Shown here one piece after another: positions 25,412 through 36,505 of a stretch of DNA of 37,408 nt. The notes below the pieces were generated by a model, which was given only the letters and a program-made list of their open reading frames with translations, was not told the DNA's origin and searched no databases. The stretch is from Dehalococcoidia bacterium (GTDB lineage Bacteria; Chloroflexota; Dehalococcoidia; GIF9; UBA5629). Location: assembly GCA_016930155.1 (NCBI GenBank), contig JAFGHL010000052.1:1-37408 (forward strand), written 5' to 3'. Numbering within the stretch: the first letter of the stretch is position 1; each line of letters starts with the position of its first letter. A program made the position numbers and the translations under genes.

Positions 25412-25759
25412 ATGGTTAAAATCAGGTTAAGAAGGACAGGCGCCAGGCACAAGCCCATGTACAGGATCGTGGTGACGGACAGCAGGTCGCCGCGCGAAGG
25501 CGCTTTTATCGAAGTCATAGGGAATTACAATCCTCTTAATGACCCCGAGACTATAAATATAAATGAGGAAAAGGCTCTGGCATGGCTGGAGAAAGGCGCC
25601 CAGCCTACGGATACGACATACAGGTTGCTGGCAAAAACCGGCGTGATGGCAAAATTTAACGCGGCGCATCCTACAAGAAAATTCAAACAGGCAGTACAGA
25701 AGACTACTCAAAAGGTGAAGAAGAAGTCCAAATCTGCAACTGAGGTGAAGGCATCATGA
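25412..25759 (+). CDS. rpsP: 30S ribosomal protein S16
   Basis: This 115-residue small-subunit protein starts MVKIRLRRTGARHKPMYRIV and contains VTDSRSPREGAFIEVIGNYNP, both hallmarks of S16. S16 helps assemble the 5' domain of 16S rRNA. The core ends near residue 85; the last 30 residues are lysine-rich (QKTTQKVKKKSKSATEVKAS) and longer than in most S16 proteins. It overlaps khpA by 4 bases, a common pairing in Gram-positive-like genomes. ATG 25412 has a GGTAAAC-type leader without a strong ribosome site. Confidence 0.95.
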   Translation: MVKIRLRRTGARHKPMYRIVVTDSRSPREGAFIEVIGNYNPLNDPETININEEKALAWLEKGAQPTDTTYRLLAKTGVMAKFNAAHPTRKFKQAVQKTTQKVKKKSKSATEVKAS

Positions 25760-25983
25760 AGGAGTTAGTCGAATACATTGCCCGGTGTATCGTGAGCGCG
25801 CCCGATGACGTCAAGGTTACACAGGAGACTGATGCGGGGGGTGTGGTCATCAAGCTGGAGGTCAATGCAGAGGACAAGGGCCGGGTAATCGGCAAACAGG
25901 GAAGGGTGGCGGAAGCCATGCGAACTCTTTTGCGCGTGGTTGCCACCAAAGAAGGCACCAGAGTCAGACTCGAGATAATCTAA
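25756..25983 (+). CDS. khpA: KH-domain RNA-binding protein KhpA
   Basis: This 75-residue protein is a single KH domain with the RNA-gripping GXXG loop in GRVIGKQGRVAEAMRTLLR. Homologues (KhpA/YlqC) bind many RNAs and often work with KhpB/Jag in cell-wall and division control. It overlaps the rpsP stop by 4 bases, and a bidirectional terminator follows. Length and sequence match the family closely. Confidence 0.92.
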   Translation: MKELVEYIARCIVSAPDDVKVTQETDAGGVVIKLEVNAEDKGRVIGKQGRVAEAMRTLLRVVATKEGTRVRLEII

Positions 25984-25997
25984 TACTATCTGGCAAT

Positions 25998-26044
25998 AAA
26001 AAAGCCAATATCGACCGGACGATCGATATCGGCTTTTATTTTTT
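25998..26044. terminator. Bidirectional terminator between khpA and atpC
   Basis: AAAAGCCAATATCGA (26000-26014) pairs with TCGATATCGGCTTTT (26023-26037) with one mismatch over an 8-base loop. A T-rich run follows on the plus strand and an A-rich run precedes it, so it can end both rpsP-khpA and the atp operon. Confidence 0.85.
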
Positions 26045-26051
26045 CTACAAT

Positions 26052-26483
26052 CTATGCGCGGGGCTTGTAGCCGGGTGTTCTGCGGCGTTTTTCAGCAACG
26101 CGCAGGCGGGCAAGTGAGCGCCTGAGGGCAGCCTCCGCCCTCGTCAAGTCGATCTCAGGGGTAAGTGTCTTGAGTCGCTCTTCGGCTCTCTGCTTTGCCG
26201 CTGCGGCGCGCTCAAGATCGATCTCATCGCATCTCTCACAGGAGTCGGCCAGCACGATCACCTTTTCAGGCATGACCTCCATGAAACCGCCGGTGATAAC
26301 CATATATTGCTCGTCTCCGTCTTTACGTATGACAAGCTCGCCCGGGGCAAGCATAGTAATGAGCGGGGCATGATTGGGAAGAACGGTCATCTGCCCCTCG
26401 GTACCCTCGGCAATGACAGTAGTGACATCGCCCGAAAAGACCTGGCGCTCGGCAGTGACAATCTCTAACTTCATAGTCGGCAT
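26052..26483 (-). CDS. atpC: ATP synthase epsilon subunit
   Basis: This 143-residue subunit of the F1 stalk couples rotation and can inhibit ATP hydrolysis. The N-terminal beta-sandwich holds VSPERQVFSGDV-like residues (TAERQVFSGDVTTVIAEGTE), LPNHAPLITMLAPGEL and VITGGFMEVMPEKVIVLADS. The C-terminal helices (about 90-135) are rich in Arg and Glu. It is the last gene of the atp operon, starting 2 bases after atpD. AGGGG lies about 8 bases before ATG 26483. Two cysteines (82 and 85, in SCERCDEI) are unusual for this domain. Confidence 0.95.
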   Translation of the reverse strand: MPTMKLEIVTAERQVFSGDVTTVIAEGTEGQMTVLPNHAPLITMLAPGELVIRKDGDEQYMVITGGFMEVMPEKVIVLADSCERCDEIDLERAAAAKQRAEERLKTLTPEIDLTRAEAALRRSLARLRVAEKRRRTPGYKPRA

Positions 26484-26485
26484 GA

Positions 26486-28745
<2,260 letters not shown>

Positions 28746-28754
28746 CTAATCGCC

Positions 28755-30266
28755 TCAATAAGCAGAGCTCTGCTTAAATTCTGCTATGGCCTTTTTGAGT
28801 TCTGCCTCAGTTTCAGGTTTTAATGCCTTGTCGGCCGCAATTTTATTGCCGACCGCAGGATGGTTATTGAGCATGAATTTATAGAATGCATTCTCGAAGG
28901 CCGAAACCTTCTCAACCGGGACATCGTCGATATATCCGTTGGTGACGGCAAACAGTATCATGACCTCATTTTCCAGTGAAAGCGGGTCATACTGCGGCTG
29001 TTTGAGTATCTCAATCATGCGCTTGCCGCGCTCGAGCTGCGCCAGGGTGGCCTTATCCAGGTCCGAAGCGCCGAATTGAGCGAAAGTAGCCAGCTCGGCA
29101 TATTGCGCCATATCGAGCCTCAACTTGCCGGCCACCTGCCTCATGGCCTTGGTCTGGGCATTGCCGCCTACGCGGGAAACTGAGAGGCCAACGTTAAGCG
29201 CAGGGCGGATGCCTGCGTTGAACATGTCGGTCTCGAGCAGAATCTGTCCATCGGTGATGGAGATGACATTGGTTGGAATATATGCCGACATGTCGCCGGC
29301 CTGAATTTCGATAACGGGAAGAGCTGTAAGCGAGCCTCCTCCCAGCTCGGCGGAGAGCTTGGCCGCCCTTTCAAGCAGCCTGCTGTGCAGGTAGAAAACA
29401 TCGCCGGGGTAGGCTTCGCGTCCGGGAGGACGGCGCAGAATGAGCGATACCTGGCGGTAGGCCCATGCATGCTTGGAAAGGTCGTCGTATATAATGAGGG
29501 CGTCCTTGCCCTGCTCCATGAACTCCTCGCCGATTGCGCATCCGGCGTATGCCGACAGGTATTGCATTGACGCCGGGTCGGACGATGTAGCAACCACCAC
29601 TACGGTGTGTTCCATGGCGCCGTATTTCCTCAGCGTTTCAATAGTATTGGCAACTTTGGCCGTCTTCTGGCCGATCGCCACGTATATGCATATAAGGTCT
29701 TTGCCTTTCTGGGCGATGATGGCATCGATGGCAACCGCGGATTTGCCGATGGAGCGGTCGCCGATGATCAGCTCACGCTGTCCGCGCCCGATGGGTACCA
29801 GGGCATCGACACATTTGATACCGGTGTGCACGGATACATTGACCGGCTGCCTGTCAACGACGTTGGGGGCGATACGTTCGACAGGCCGGGATTTGGAGGT
29901 CTTGATGGGGCCAAGGCCGTCAAGGGGCTGACCGAGTGTGTTGACGACGCGGCCGATGAGCTCGTTGCCGACCGGAACCTCTACCACGCGGCCGGTGCAA
30001 TGGACCTCGTCTCCTTCCTTAATATGGCTGTATTCACCAAGGATCACGGCGGCCACATTATCTTCCTCCAGGTTGAGCGCCAGTCCCATGATGCCGTTGG
30101 GGAATGCCAGAAGTTCATTGTTCTTGGCTTTGCGCAAGCCCTGTATGCGGGCAACGCCGTCGCCGACCTCCACCACGGTTCCAACGTCTACCATGGTGGC
30201 AGTGGCGCCGAAGCGCTCGATTTGCTCCTTGATTACCGATACTATATCTTTTTCCTGGGATTTCAA
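28755..30266 (-). CDS. atpA: ATP synthase alpha subunit
   Basis: This subunit of about 503 residues alternates with beta in F1 and holds non-catalytic nucleotide sites. The P-loop reads GDRSIGKS (about 169-176), where E. coli has GDRQTGKT, so Gln, Thr and Thr become Ser, Ile and Ser; the GK[ST] core is kept. [31 protein letters not shown] and the [10 protein letters not shown] segment with the arginine finger are present. TTG 30266 is chosen because AAGGGGGTGA ends about 5-9 bases before it; GTG 30275 sits almost on top of that site. It follows atpH by 24 bases. Confidence 0.95.
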   Translation of the reverse strand: MKSQEKDIVSVIKEQIERFGATATMVDVGTVVEVGDGVARIQGLRKAKNNELLAFPNGIMGLALNLEEDNVAAVILGEYSHIKEGDEVHCTGRVVEVPVGNELIGRVVNTLGQPLDGLGPIKTSKSRPVERIAPNVVDRQPVNVSVHTGIKCVDALVPIGRGQRELIIGDRSIGKSAVAIDAIIAQKGKDLICIYVAIGQKTAKVANTIETLRKYGAMEHTVVVVATSSDPASMQYLSAYAGCAIGEEFMEQGKDALIIYDDLSKHAWAYRQVSLILRRPPGREAYPGDVFYLHSRLLERAAKLSAELGGGSLTALPVIEIQAGDMSAYIPTNVISITDGQILLETDMFNAGIRPALNVGLSVSRVGGNAQTKAMRQVAGKLRLDMAQYAELATFAQFGASDLDKATLAQLERGKRMIEILKQPQYDPLSLENEVMILFAVTNGYIDDVPVEKVSAFENAFYKFMLNNHPAVGNKIAADKALKPETEAELKKAIAEFKQSSAY

Positions 30267-30290
30267 TCTGCTCACCCCCTTAATGGTTGT

Positions 30291-30830
30291 TTATTTCGTA
30301 GCTTCTACAAGGTCTTTCCTCAGCAGTTCCAGCCTGTTGCGGATACTGCCGTCTATCAAAGTATCTTCAATACGGGCAACCATGCCGCCGAGTATGGAAG
30401 GATTGACCCTGAGCTTAACGGTAACTTTCCTGCCGGTTATTTTTTCGAGTTGACCGGTTATCTTCTGTTTATCGTTTTCATCCAGTGGGACCGCGGTCGT
30501 GACTACGGCGTGCTTGATGCCGCGCTGTTCGTCGACCAGGTTGTCATATTCATCTGCTATCTGTTCCGCGTTCTTTATTCTGCCTTTCAGAATAAGCAGG
30601 TAGCACAGGTTAAGGACAAGCTCATTAGACGTATTGAGCTTCTGTTTGATCAATTCCGCTTTAAGGTTGAATGAGACCTTGGGATGATCTATCAGGTCCA
30701 CAATCTCTCTGTCCTTCATCAGGTCAGCAAGCTTGCGGAGCTCCTTTTTCCATTCGTCCAGGTTGTTGTTCGCCTGTGCGATCTGAAAGATCGCTTGCGC
30801 GTAGCGCCTGGCAGAAATCGTTGAAATCAT
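30291..30830 (-). CDS. atpH: ATP synthase delta subunit
   Basis: This 179-residue protein tethers the F1 head to the peripheral b stalk. It begins with SARRYAQAIFQIAQ, the family's N-terminal helix motif, and has the C-terminal GRKVTVKLRVNPSILGGMVA segment followed by LIDGSIRNRLELLRKDL. Length is normal. It lies between atpF and atpA. Confidence 0.93.
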   Translation of the reverse strand: MISTISARRYAQAIFQIAQANNNLDEWKKELRKLADLMKDREIVDLIDHPKVSFNLKAELIKQKLNTSNELVLNLCYLLILKGRIKNAEQIADEYDNLVDEQRGIKHAVVTTAVPLDENDKQKITGQLEKITGRKVTVKLRVNPSILGGMVARIEDTLIDGSIRNRLELLRKDLVEATK

Positions 30831-30843
30831 TTATCTATCCCGC

Positions 30844-31344
30844 CTAATTCTGTTTAAACGTATTACTCTGGTCCAGTACCTCGTTGATCAGTTTGCGGTG
30901 TTTTTGCGCGTCAAGAGACTCATTGATGACCTTTTCAGCCGCCAGGATAGTGAGGCTGGAGAACTCCGATCGCAGCTCTGCGATGGATTTATCCCGTTCG
31001 AGCTTGATCTCATCCCTGGCCTTGTTTATGATTGCGTCTGCTTCCTTGCGCGCACCTTCTTTAGCCTCTTCTTTGATCTTGTCGGCTATCTGAGAAGCCT
31101 GGGTGATGATCACCTGACCTTCTTTGCGTGCAGCTTCGACAGCAGCTTTGATCTGCTCTTCACTGCGGCTCGTCTGCTCCTTTATCTTCTCGGCCTGTTC
31201 AAGGCTCTCCTTTATCTTGGCGGCCCGCTCATCAAGCATTTTAAGGACCGGCTTGTATAGGATCGCAGTGAGCAGCCCGAAGAGGACAAGGAAATTGATC
31301 AGAAATGCAACCAGCAGTTGCCAATTTATTCCGATACTTTCCAT
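30844..31344 (-). CDS. atpF: ATP synthase b subunit
   Basis: This 166-residue protein forms the peripheral stalk. One N-terminal membrane helix (about 8-30, WQLLVAFLINFLVLFGLL) is followed by a long charged coiled coil to the C-terminus. ATG 31344 is chosen because GAGG lies just upstream and MESIGINWQ gives a proper short N-terminus; a longer frame from 31392 adds 16 residues that match nothing. It follows atpE and precedes atpH. Confidence 0.93.
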   Translation of the reverse strand: MESIGINWQLLVAFLINFLVLFGLLTAILYKPVLKMLDERAAKIKESLEQAEKIKEQTSRSEEQIKAAVEAARKEGQVIITQASQIADKIKEEAKEGARKEADAIINKARDEIKLERDKSIAELRSEFSSLTILAAEKVINESLDAQKHRKLINEVLDQSNTFKQN

Positions 31345-31452
31345 ATTTACCTCAATGCTCCAATCCTGTTTTTTCTCCGGTAGCGCCGGCATTTATTGAC
31401 GGCGCCGGGGAAGGACAAAATTATATTGATCCTTCCCGAGTAATAACAGGAA

Positions 31453-32684
<1,232 letters not shown>

Positions 32685-32692
<8 letters not shown>

Positions 32693-33026
32693 TGTCCTGC
32701 TCCTTTATCGAGTTCTTTTTTGCATCCATCTTCTTTTGCTCGTCAATAAACTGGCGCAGCATGCGATACAATCCATATCCGGCTGCCGATGTCCCAACTA
32801 CAAAGCCAATTAACGTGCATAGTGGCCGGCTGTTCAATCGCTCTGGAGCATCCAACCACAGGCCGAGGGCTGTTGGCAGTATCAGGCTCAGTGCTACATA
32901 CCAACCGACATTAAAGAGAAACCAAAATCCTCTGAGCAGCTGTCTTTTGTCTGGTTTCAGTTCGCCGTCTTTTTTAATCACTGCATTATAACAAGCCTGT
33001 ATTTTAACAGTCAACGGAAAATCCAT
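32685..33026 (-). CDS. AtpZ/AtpI-type protein of the ATP synthase operon
   Basis: This small membrane protein (113 residues if read from ATG 33026) has two helices, GFWFLFNVGWYVALSLILPT (33-52) and a second at about 70-92, with the ALGLWLDAP turn and a charged C-terminus. AtpZ/AtpI proteins help magnesium/calcium uptake or c-ring assembly and stand first in many atp operons, as here. The start is uncertain: the best promoter of the operon (32985-33014) lies inside the first 15 codons, so the true start is probably later, perhaps GTG 32981 or downstream. Confidence 0.75.
32985..33014 (-). promoter_or_regulatory. Promoter for the atp operon
   Basis: On the minus strand, TTGACT (33014-33009), an 18-base spacer and TATAAT (32990-32985) form a good sigma-70-type promoter. 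The predicted start near 32978 lies within the reading frame of the first gene. Confidence 0.55.
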
Positions 33027-33136
33027 TGATTTTTGGCAACATAGTATACGCCTTAGTAACTACGCATTTTAAGAAGTGGCAGCGATTACTATAGTAAATA
33101 TCCGGCCGGGTATCATATATTGCAGGTGCTCAATGA

Positions 33137-33922
33137 TCAGGACTTCTTTTTGCCGAAATCATCCAGGTCGAGCGTATTAATGAAATCGTAAATCGCCGGG
33201 TATTTCATTATTTCCTGCTCGTTAATCTTCTCAGGATTGACAGTGCCATCTCCGGCCTGTTGGGTTTGAGCTGTGATTTTACCGGATTCCCCATCGAGGA
33301 TGATACCCGCCTTATCGAGGACAGATTCCTCCGCGTAAATAGGCGCGGTGACCCTCACAGCCAGCGCTATAGCATCGCTGGGACGGGAATCGAGTTTCAT
33401 CTTGGTGAGCAGCCATCGTTTATTATGTTCATCGTAGAACACTTCAAATACCCAGCCTTCCCCGCCGTCGATTTCCATAAAGTGTTTTTTTCCGTCCTGC
33501 CACCTGTTCACAATAGTGGATTTAAATTCATGACCCTGCCATACCAGAGATAATTTGGTCTCCTTGTCTATATCCTGCAAGCGGCTGCGTCCAGAACGCG
33601 CCTCAATCTCAACCACCGGTGGACCCTCGGTGAATTCAAACACTATTTGGGCATAAAAAGTATCTGAACGCAAGTCATTGACCACAATCCTCGATATGTT
33701 GGTTCCCGACAGTGATTTAAGGGCAAAGAAGGTATTTTTTAAAAGGTCGTGTGTCATAGGACGTGAAACATCCACGTTCTGTAACTTCATGGATATTGCA
33801 TCGGCCTCCGCCGGACCTATCCAGATGGGCAGGTAGCGGTCTGTCTGCCTTTCTTTGAGAATAACCACATGTTGATAATTCATCAGGCTGACACGTATAC
33901 TGTCGATTTGCATCTCTTTCAT
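33137..33922 (-). CDS. Bifunctional-nuclease-domain (DUF151) protein with insertion
   Basis: This 261-residue protein holds the BFN/DUF151 domain in two parts: residues 1-96 (VVILKERQTDRYLPIWIG, EADAISMKLQ, RPMTHDLL, TFYAQIVFEF) and 177-207 (LDSRPSDAIALAVRVTAPIY). Between them, about 80 residues (97-176) form an extra beta-rich segment absent from the BFN proteins I know. A tail (208-261) ends acidic then lysine-rich. BFN proteins have nuclease activity or regulatory roles in some plants and bacteria; the function here is unknown. ATG 33922 is chosen because GAGG lies 6 bases upstream, and a promoter (33960-33988) covers the start of the longer frame. Confidence 0.8.
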   Translation of the reverse strand: MKEMQIDSIRVSLMNYQHVVILKERQTDRYLPIWIGPAEADAISMKLQNVDVSRPMTHDLLKNTFFALKSLSGTNISRIVVNDLRSDTFYAQIVFEFTEGPPVVEIEARSGRSRLQDIDKETKLSLVWQGHEFKSTIVNRWQDGKKHFMEIDGGEGWVFEVFYDEHNKRWLLTKMKLDSRPSDAIALAVRVTAPIYAEESVLDKAGIILDGESGKITAQTQQAGDGTVNPEKINEQEIMKYPAIYDFINTLDLDDFGKKKS

Positions 33923-33959
33923 AGGGAACCTCGTGAGCATCGTCGCTCGGTTAGGATTG

Positions 33960-33988
33960 ATTGTAACGCAAGACCCCAGTAGTGTCAA
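33960..33988 (-). promoter_or_regulatory. Promoter for the BFN-domain gene
   Basis: On the minus strand, TTGACA (33988-33983), a 17-base spacer and TACAAT (33965-33960) form a near-consensus promoter. The predicted start near 33953 leaves a leader of about 30 bases before ATG 33922. Confidence 0.7.
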
Positions 33989-34071
33989 TTATAGAAATAT
34001 ACATGTGCGATATACAATACTGTGCACAAAAATGTCCTCCTGTGTCTGATCCGGAATTCAGGTATTCATCG

Positions 34072-34100
34072 TTGTTATCCGGTTTAGTATTTAATAAAAT
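34072..34100 (+). promoter_or_regulatory. Promoter for dtd
   Basis: TTGTTA (34072-34077), a 17-base spacer and TAAAAT (34095-34100) form a sigma-70-type promoter. The leader contains GAGGATTG twice (near 34104 and 34116); the second GAGGA is 10 bases before TTG 34131. Confidence 0.55.
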
Positions 34101-34130
34101 AGTGAGGATTGTAATGAGGATTGATACTAC

Positions 34131-34583
34131 TTGAAAGCACTTTTACAGCGTGTGGCCGGAGCAGAGGTTACGGTTGACGGCAGGGTGACCGGCCGGATCG
34201 GCCAGGGCTTTCTCATACTGCTTGGTGTGGCCGTGGATGACGGCGAGAAGGACGCGGATTACCTGGCTGACAAAGTCGTCAACCTCAGGGTGTTCAGTGA
34301 TGACAATAGTAAATTCAACCTTTCAGCTTTGCAGATAAACGCTGAAATGATGGTGATAAGCCAGTTTACGCTGCTGGCGGATGCCAGCCGGGGACGCCGT
34401 CCCAGCTTCACCTCGGCGGCGCCGCCGGAGATGGCGGAAAAACTCTATCATTACTTCATCCGGCGCATCTCGGAAACGGGTTTAAAAACTCAATGCGGCA
34501 TATTCGGGGCACATATGCTGGTCAATATTGTTAACGACGGCCCTGTCACCATTATGCTGGACAGCAAAGATAAACTCGGCTGA
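34131..34583 (+). CDS. dtd: D-aminoacyl-tRNA deacylase
   Basis: This 150-residue enzyme removes D-amino acids (and glycine mischarged on tRNA-Ala) from tRNA, a proofreading step in translation. It begins MKALLQRVAGAEVTVDG and has the catalytic SQFTLLADASRGRRPSFTSA segment and the GIFGAHMLVNIVNDGPVT end, with the Gly-cisPro-type motif in NDGPVT. Length is normal. The start is TTG 34131, following the promoter at 34072-34100. Confidence 0.95.
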   Translation: MKALLQRVAGAEVTVDGRVTGRIGQGFLILLGVAVDDGEKDADYLADKVVNLRVFSDDNSKFNLSALQINAEMMVISQFTLLADASRGRRPSFTSAAPPEMAEKLYHYFIRRISETGLKTQCGIFGAHMLVNIVNDGPVTIMLDSKDKLG

Positions 34584-34610
34584 CCGGCAATCGGTTCTAA
34601 ATGCGACCAG

Positions 34611-34701
34611 TTGCAATTGCCACTATTATATGTAATAATGTCATCCGATGAGTTGCCCGAGGCTGACCGGTAACCGCTAGCAACTTCAGCGCTGATAAAA
34701 T
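34611..34701 (+). promoter_or_regulatory. Possible promoters for the cbiM operon
   Basis: Two weak options are visible. TTGCAA (34611-34616), a 16-base spacer and TAATAA (34633-34638) form one. An extended -10 TGATAAAAT (34693-34701) without a -35 box is the other; it would start transcription near 34708, just before the folded leader. I cannot choose between them. Confidence 0.35.
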
Positions 34702-34702
34702 A

Positions 34703-34806
34703 CAGGTTTAAAGCCTGCATGAGGCGCCTGGTTATTTTGGGGCTGTGCCCAGGGTATCAGGTGTAGGGTTATTGCCTCATTAAAAACTAATAAATTGGAG
34801 GTTAGC
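34703..34806 (+). promoter_or_regulatory. Candidate structured leader (possible RNA switch) of the Ni/Co transporter operon
   Basis: The region before cbiM can fold into a hairpin CAGG/CCTG (34703-34706 with 34714-34717) and a closed element whose ends ATGAGGC (34719-34725) and GCCTCAT (34774-34780) pair perfectly. Inside, CCTGG (27-31 of 347xx) may pair with CCAGG (34749-34753), or GCCTG (34726-34730) with CAGGT (34758-34762); these exclude each other. The CCTC of the closing stem (34775-34778) could alternatively pair with GAGG of the ribosome site (34798-34801). I see no cobalamin-box or known NiCo-riboswitch core. This is a fold drawn by eye, not a confirmed RNA. Confidence 0.4.
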
Positions 34807-35445
34807 ATGCATATACCCGATGGTTTTCTAAGCGCGCCTGTTGCGGCGGCAACTGGAGTGGTAGCAATTGCGGCAATTGCAGTGGCGGTCAAAGAGACAA
34901 ACAAGAAAATGGGAGAGAAGCAGGTGCCCATGATGGGAGTGCTGGCGGCTTTCATATTCGCTGCTCAGATGCTGAATTTCCCGGTGGCTGGCGGCACCTC
35001 GGGACATTTCATCGGGGCTGCGCTGGCGGCTATATTACTCGGACCGTGGGCCACAGTTCTCATATTAAGCAGTGTGCTGGTCGTGCAGTGTCTGATATTT
35101 CAGGACGGCGGACTGCTGGCGCTGGGCGCCAATATCACGAATATGGGTTTAATCGCCGGATTCAGCAGCTACTATATATATAAAGGTATAGATATTCTGT
35201 TTAAATACAATAAGGCCGGCAAGCTTGTAGGCGCCGGAGTGGGGGCTTGGATTTCCGTGGTGCTGGCCTCTCTGTTTTGCGCCGCCGAGCTTTCCATATC
35301 AGGCACATCTCCCTGGGCGATAGCTGTCCCTGCCATGGGTGGAGTGCATATGCTGATCGGTGTCGGTGAAGGATTGATAACGGTGGCTGTTCTCAGCCTG
35401 ATCATGGCTACCCGGGCGGATCTCTTGAAACTTCAAATTGCTTAG
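34807..35445 (+). CDS. cbiM: Nickel/cobalt ECF transporter substrate-binding membrane subunit
   Basis: This 212-residue membrane protein is the S component of a CbiMNQO/NikMNQO transporter. It must start at ATG 34807, because the N-terminal MHIPDGFLS motif binds the metal through its amino end and His2; an earlier TTG frame would mask it. GGAGG lies 5 bases upstream. About six helices follow, with PVAGGTSGHFIGAALAAILLG (about 60-80, a His metal ligand in GHF) and QDGGLLALGANITNMG. Nickel and cobalt members cannot be told apart reliably by sequence. It is the first gene of a four-gene operon. Confidence 0.92.
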   Translation: MHIPDGFLSAPVAAATGVVAIAAIAVAVKETNKKMGEKQVPMMGVLAAFIFAAQMLNFPVAGGTSGHFIGAALAAILLGPWATVLILSSVLVVQCLIFQDGGLLALGANITNMGLIAGFSSYYIYKGIDILFKYNKAGKLVGAGVGAWISVVLASLFCAAELSISGTSPWAIAVPAMGGVHMLIGVGEGLITVAVLSLIMATRADLLKLQIA

Positions 35446-35457
35446 GAGGGCTGATTT

Positions 35458-35742
35458 ATGAAATCGAAATGGTGGATTATAGGGCTGTCAATAGCGCTTC
35501 TTTTGGCCATTATTTCTCCCATCGCCTCTCAATTCCCCGATGGGTTGGACCGGTTTGCCGAGGATAATAACTTCGGTGATCAAGCCAATGAACCTGCTTT
35601 TACGGTGATACCGGATTATTCTTTTCCCGGTGTTAGCAACGACGCGACCGCCACGATAATTGCGGGCGTATTGGGCACGCTGATACTATTCGGCTTCGCA
35701 TTCGGCCTGGCAAGTTTATTGAAATCAAAGAATGAAGCATAG
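35458..35742 (+). CDS. PDGLE-domain (CbiN-like) small membrane protein
   Basis: This 94-residue protein has an N-terminal helix (about 5-24), an extracytoplasmic loop containing FPDGLDRFAED (about 26-36), and a C-terminal helix (about 63-88). It matches the PDGLE domain that replaces CbiN in many nickel/cobalt ECF transporters and helps CbiM bind metal. It lies 12 bases after cbiM and its end overlaps cbiQ by 11 bases. Confidence 0.88.
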   Translation: MKSKWWIIGLSIALLLAIISPIASQFPDGLDRFAEDNNFGDQANEPAFTVIPDYSFPGVSNDATATIIAGVLGTLILFGFAFGLASLLKSKNEA

Positions 35743-36502
35743 TTACGTCGACGAGTACAGCGGCCTTGACAGCTTTGTGCATCGCCTCGATCCGCGCACC
35801 AAGCTGCTCTGTAGTCTTGCGTTCATACTGGCTGTGGTATTGACGCCGGAAGGAACCTGGAGGGCTTTTGCAGCCTACCTGCTGACAATGCTGGTATTGA
35901 TATTGCTCTCCAGACTGCCGATCGGCTATGTGCTGAAAAGGTCGCTGGTCATCTTCCCGTTTGTCATTATGGTAGTTGTTTTTGTGCTTTTTTTTAAACA
36001 GGGACAGGAGGCTATTGGTTATAATATAGGCGCCTGGCATATCGCTGTTACCTATGAGGGGCTGTCGGTGCTGATTAATGTCATAATCAAGTCCTGGCTG
36101 TGTATACTCTGCCTGATCGTGCTGTCATCCTCTACCAGGTTTGAAGACTTGTTACATGGCATGTACAGGTTAAAAGTCCCTCAAATATTCGTGCAGATTA
36201 CTTCATTTATGTACCGCTATATGTTCGTGCTGGCCGATCAGGCCATGCGCATGCAGATGGCAAGGGACAGCCGCAATTTCGGCCTGAATCGTAGCAACAT
36301 TTTTAAAACGATGGGTAATATGATCGGCATGCTTTTTATCCGCAGCTATGAACGCGCGGAGAGGATTTATGCCGCGATGTTATCGCGGGGCTATAACGGT
36401 GACATTGTTGTGGTTAACGAGCTCAAATATGGATTGCCCGATGCCTATTTCGCACTATCGTTGTGCCTGCTGCTCGTTTGCCCGGCAATACTGTGGTGGT
36501 AA
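35732..36502 (+). CDS. cbiQ: ECF transporter transmembrane subunit CbiQ
   Basis: This 256-residue protein is the T component that links the ATPase to CbiM. It begins MKHSYVDEYSGLDSFVHRLDPRTKLL, typical of CbiQ. About five to six helices follow, then the coupling segment FMYRYMFVLADQAMRMQMAR and the ERAERIYAAMLSRGYNG motif with the Ala-Arg-Gly pattern that contacts the ATPase. ATG 35732 overlaps the previous gene's end. Confidence 0.93.
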   Translation: MKHSYVDEYSGLDSFVHRLDPRTKLLCSLAFILAVVLTPEGTWRAFAAYLLTMLVLILLSRLPIGYVLKRSLVIFPFVIMVVVFVLFFKQGQEAIGYNIGAWHIAVTYEGLSVLINVIIKSWLCILCLIVLSSSTRFEDLLHGMYRLKVPQIFVQITSFMYRYMFVLADQAMRMQMARDSRNFGLNRSNIFKTMGNMIGMLFIRSYERAERIYAAMLSRGYNGDIVVVNELKYGLPDAYFALSLCLLLVCPAILWW

Positions 36503-36505
36503 GTA

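Noticed and set aside
29607-30674. A 355-codon open frame on the plus strand opposite atpA and atpH
   Set aside because: It mirrors conserved ATP synthase codons; no ribosome site, motif or promoter supports it.
34579-34670. Direct repeat GGCTGACCGG at 34579-34588 and 34661-34670
   Set aside because: Only ten bases, one copy lies in the end of dtd, and no structure or insertion connects them.
34584-34806. Cobalamin riboswitch before the Ni/Co transporter
   Set aside because: I could not find the conserved cobalamin boxes or the known NiCo core; only an unclassified fold remains.
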